Source of the DNA: Promethearchaeota archaeon
GTDB taxonomy: Archaea > Asgardarchaeota > Lokiarchaeia > Sigyniarchaeales > SOKP01
Length of the DNA stretch: 8,625 nt
NCBI GenBank assembly: GCA_019057355.1
Contig: DXJM01000328.1
Coordinates: 1-8,625 of the forward strand
Direction of reading: 5' to 3'
The notes beneath the pieces are model-generated. The model saw only the letters and a program-made list of their open reading frames with translations. It searched no databases and was not told where the DNA came from. The translations under genes were made by a program, and so were the position numbers. Below, piece after piece: positions 6,906 to 8,625 of the stretch. The stretch's first letter is position 1. The number at the start of each line of letters is the position of its first letter.

Positions 6906-6964
6906 AAATAATGAACTTAGCAGAAATAAAAAAACAAATGATACAATTAAGGTTTTTTTTTCAA
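6906..6964 (-). other. Hidden signal-peptide coding segment with apparent one-base deletion in an A9 run
   Basis: Reading upstream of the ATG at 6905 in the same frame gives TLIVSFVFLFLLSSLF, a hydrophobic signal-peptide core, then Lys codons, then TTT and a TAA at 6966-6968, with no ATG, GTG or TTG. Out of frame by one base, TTG at 6962-6964 is followed by nine A. If the run were ten A, TTG would open the frame as MKKKTLIV... and run through the core to a signal-peptidase-like site VLGA|T at annotated residues 5-9. The simplest reading is a homopolymer miscount or a real slip in the A9 run (6953-6961). Initiation at a rare codon such as ATT (6945-6947) is the alternative. Confidence 0.6.
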
Positions 6965-6979
6965 ATTATTGACCACAGA

Positions 6980-7072
6980 TTAAAAATTATTTTTTAAAAT
7001 TTTTTTTGGAATTAAAAATTATCGTTCTTTTCATAAGAGAAAGTATGAATATTTTAAAAGTATTAAAAATTA
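6980..7072. repeat. Three copies of TTAAAAATTA in the gap after the actin-related gene
   Basis: The 10-mer occurs at 6980-6989, 7012-7021 and 7063-7072; the first two share an eleventh base. The last copy overlaps the actin-related stop codon. The copies lie in the 164-base gap that must hold the 3' end of that gene and the promoter of the toroid gene. On the minus strand they read TAATTTTTAA, so they may contribute TATA-like or oligo-T signals. In sequence this AT-rich they may also be chance. No small gene is seen in the gap. Confidence 0.25.
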
Positions 7073-8623
7073 GAAAATTTGACTAATATCTTGATATAAT
7101 AGCTGGGGATTGGTTTGAAATTCCGCGTGAGTGATAAACAATCCTAAGAATGAAGGTAAACTGCCTAAAATCGATGCACCAATGAAAGTAGAATGTAATA
7201 AATTATCTGGAACAAAAAATTTTATAATACTCGATGAATCAGAAATATCATAAAATTCAGAAAATTCATGGGCTGGTGCTTGTTGAAATAACTTTTCAGA
7301 GGTCTCAGGAAGGGTTATATGTTCAATTTTTTTTCCACAATAAGGACAAAATAGAGAAGTCTCATCTGTTATGACTTTATTACAATGAGGACATTTATCT
7401 CTTTTAATGGAAATGCCTGTATTTGATCCCTTTCCCAAATCTATGGTGATCTCTGGAACTTTCATGAGAGCTCCACATTTTGGACAGAATTCTTTTCCAT
7501 CAGAAAGTTGTACCAATGTACCACATTTAGAGCACGTATCTTCATTTTTTGTTCCACTCAAGACACTTTTTAATTCATTTTGTAAGGGTTTTAACTCTTC
7601 AACAAAGGGTTTGATGAGCGTCTTTTCATCTTCCCGAGGTTTAGGAATGGGACCTAATTGTGGAATTATTTCATCTAACTCTGCTTTTAGTCTTTCTTCA
7701 AGACCAGGATAAGATAAATTTCCTCCAGAAAGAACGATATGAGATAATAAATCGCCCCAATAGTTACTATTAATGGTATATAATGATGAGATAATCGCTT
7801 GAGGGATACTTGATATATTCGAATTAATCAATGCTGGTTGAAAAATAACTTCTGGTGCTCTATACAAGACATGTTGGGGGATTGAAACATAATTTCCATC
7901 AGGTAGGGGATAATGAAATTGATCTGATGATACAGGAGTTGTGTTAGGATTTAAGATGTAATAACAGTTTTTTTCAACAATATCTTGCAAAATTTCATCT
8001 ACTGCTGATGATTGGATGTTTATACCCTCTCTCATAAGTAAACTCCGCAAATTTTGAATGATATCTTGCCCTGCCAAGTTTAATTTTTGAACTCCTTGAT
8101 AATAAATTTGACCATTCAACACGGGAACGATGTTACTAATTCCATGACCACTTTCAACAACTAAACCCGTCGTCAATCCAACCGAGAAGATCGAAAGGAT
8201 GGGAGAAGAAACCATTATTAAACTTTTTACGCGATGAGTTTCAAATAATAATCGTGCAATATATTCTTTTGTTTCTTTCGGTATAAATGAGGGTTCCACA
8301 TAAAAAACAGGATACGCATTAAGATCCTCAATCCTTAACAAAGTATAGAATATATAGTTTAAAATTTCATAATAATCCTCCCAGCTCATTATTGTCCCTC
8401 TCTCAATAGGATGCTTTACTTTTAAAACACCCCGCATCTTCATCGCATCATTTCCAACGTATATACTTCGCGTAGAAACATCTGCCATTACAGCTTGATA
8501 TTTTTCTGTTCCAGTAATACAAGGAAAAATGAATCGAGGCGAAGGTTCTCCTGCAAAACCGACTTTTACATACGCACTTCCGATATCAACTATAATAGGC
8601 GTGCCAGGACCCGGAATACTCAT
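7070..8623 (-). CDS. Actin-related protein with a double zinc-ribbon insertion in its C-terminal part
   Basis: The 517-residue protein (actin is about 375) aligns by eye with eukaryotic actin from end to end. Landmarks are: phosphate-1 loop DIGSAYVKVGFAGEPSPR (13-30); IYVGNDAMKMRGVLKVKHPIERG (54-76), matching the actin stretch after the D-loop; YVEPSFIPKETKE (108-120); LLFETH (125-130); phosphate-2 region VVESGHGISNIVPV (155-168); the adenosine motif HIVLSGGNLSYPGLEERL (295-312); and the C-terminal FIGASILGSLPSFLGLFITHAEF (480-502). Between residues ~325 and ~457, where actin has a short link, lies an insertion with two zinc ribbons: C364xxC367/C380xxC383 and C411xxC414/C426xxC429. Residues used by actin for hydrolysis appear changed: Gln137 aligns with Ser139, Asp154 with Glu157, Asp157 with His160 and His161 with Asn164. 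The ATG lies two bases from the window edge, so the start and promoter cannot be checked, but the N terminus has the length expected for actin. It is likely a specialised Arp rather than the main cytoskeletal actin of the cell. Confidence 0.92.
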   Translation of the reverse strand: MSIPGPGTPIIVDIGSAYVKVGFAGEPSPRFIFPCITGTEKYQAVMADVSTRSIYVGNDAMKMRGVLKVKHPIERGTIMSWEDYYEILNYIFYTLLRIEDLNAYPVFYVEPSFIPKETKEYIARLLFETHRVKSLIMVSSPILSIFSVGLTTGLVVESGHGISNIVPVLNGQIYYQGVQKLNLAGQDIIQNLRSLLMREGINIQSSAVDEILQDIVEKNCYYILNPNTTPVSSDQFHYPLPDGNYVSIPQHVLYRAPEVIFQPALINSNISSIPQAIISSLYTINSNYWGDLLSHIVLSGGNLSYPGLEERLKAELDEIIPQLGPIPKPREDEKTLIKPFVEELKPLQNELKSVLSGTKNEDTCSKCGTLVQLSDGKEFCPKCGALMKVPEITIDLGKGSNTGISIKRDKCPHCNKVITDETSLFCPYCGKKIEHITLPETSEKLFQQAPAHEFSEFYDISDSSSIIKFFVPDNLLHSTFIGASILGSLPSFLGLFITHAEFQTNPQLLYQDISQIF

Positions 8624-8625
8624 AA

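Noticed and set aside
7407..7712. Open frame of 101 codons on the + strand opposite the zinc-ribbon part of the actin-related gene
   Set aside because: It is antisense to a gene with clear homology, its sequence looks like a mirrored Cys/Gly-coding region, and it has no family features.

Overview
The window is AT-rich and reads as a piece of an Asgard archaeal (Promethearchaeota, Lokiarchaeia-like) chromosome. The lineage call is inference from gene content: a clear eukaryote-type actin homologue, a longin-like small protein directly upstream of a DRG/Obg-type GTPase, an archaeal Ski2-like helicase with cysteine clusters, and archaeal-style Shine-Dalgarno and oligo-T signals. No marker gene such as rRNA is present to fix the lineage.

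Layout, left to right. Positions 56-217 (+) hold a 53-codon reading frame with no standard start codon (ATT is the best candidate), followed by a T-rich tract. A large superfamily 2 helicase follows on the + strand (357-3032, TTG start). It converges with a run of five minus-strand genes, which read from the right edge: an actin-related protein with two zinc ribbons inserted in its C-terminal part (8623-7070); a membrane-anchored alpha/alpha-toroid protein of the prenyltransferase/squalene-cyclase repeat type (6905-5883, with a signal peptide partly hidden by an apparent one-base frameshift); FolD (5800-4940); a longin/profilin-like small protein (4787-4326); and a DRG-like GTPase with TGS domain (4289-3099). 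Longin and GTPase are 36 bases apart and probably co-transcribed. The other gaps (82-164 bases) are large enough for separate promoters. No rRNA, tRNA, CRISPR array, insertion sequence or phage gene was seen.

How the genes may work together: FolD is a housekeeping one-carbon enzyme, and the helicase is probably an RNA or DNA remodelling enzyme of the archaeal information-processing set. The remaining genes look like the Asgard 'eukaryotic signature' type: an actin-fold protein, a longin-fold partner plus GTPase, and a surface-anchored scaffold. The most unusual item is the actin-related protein. It keeps the actin fold motifs, but the residues that carry out ATP hydrolysis in actin appear changed and about 130 residues with eight zinc-ligand cysteines are inserted. 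It may be a regulatory or scaffolding Arp rather than a filament-forming actin. The GTPase is also atypical in its P-loop and G3 motifs.
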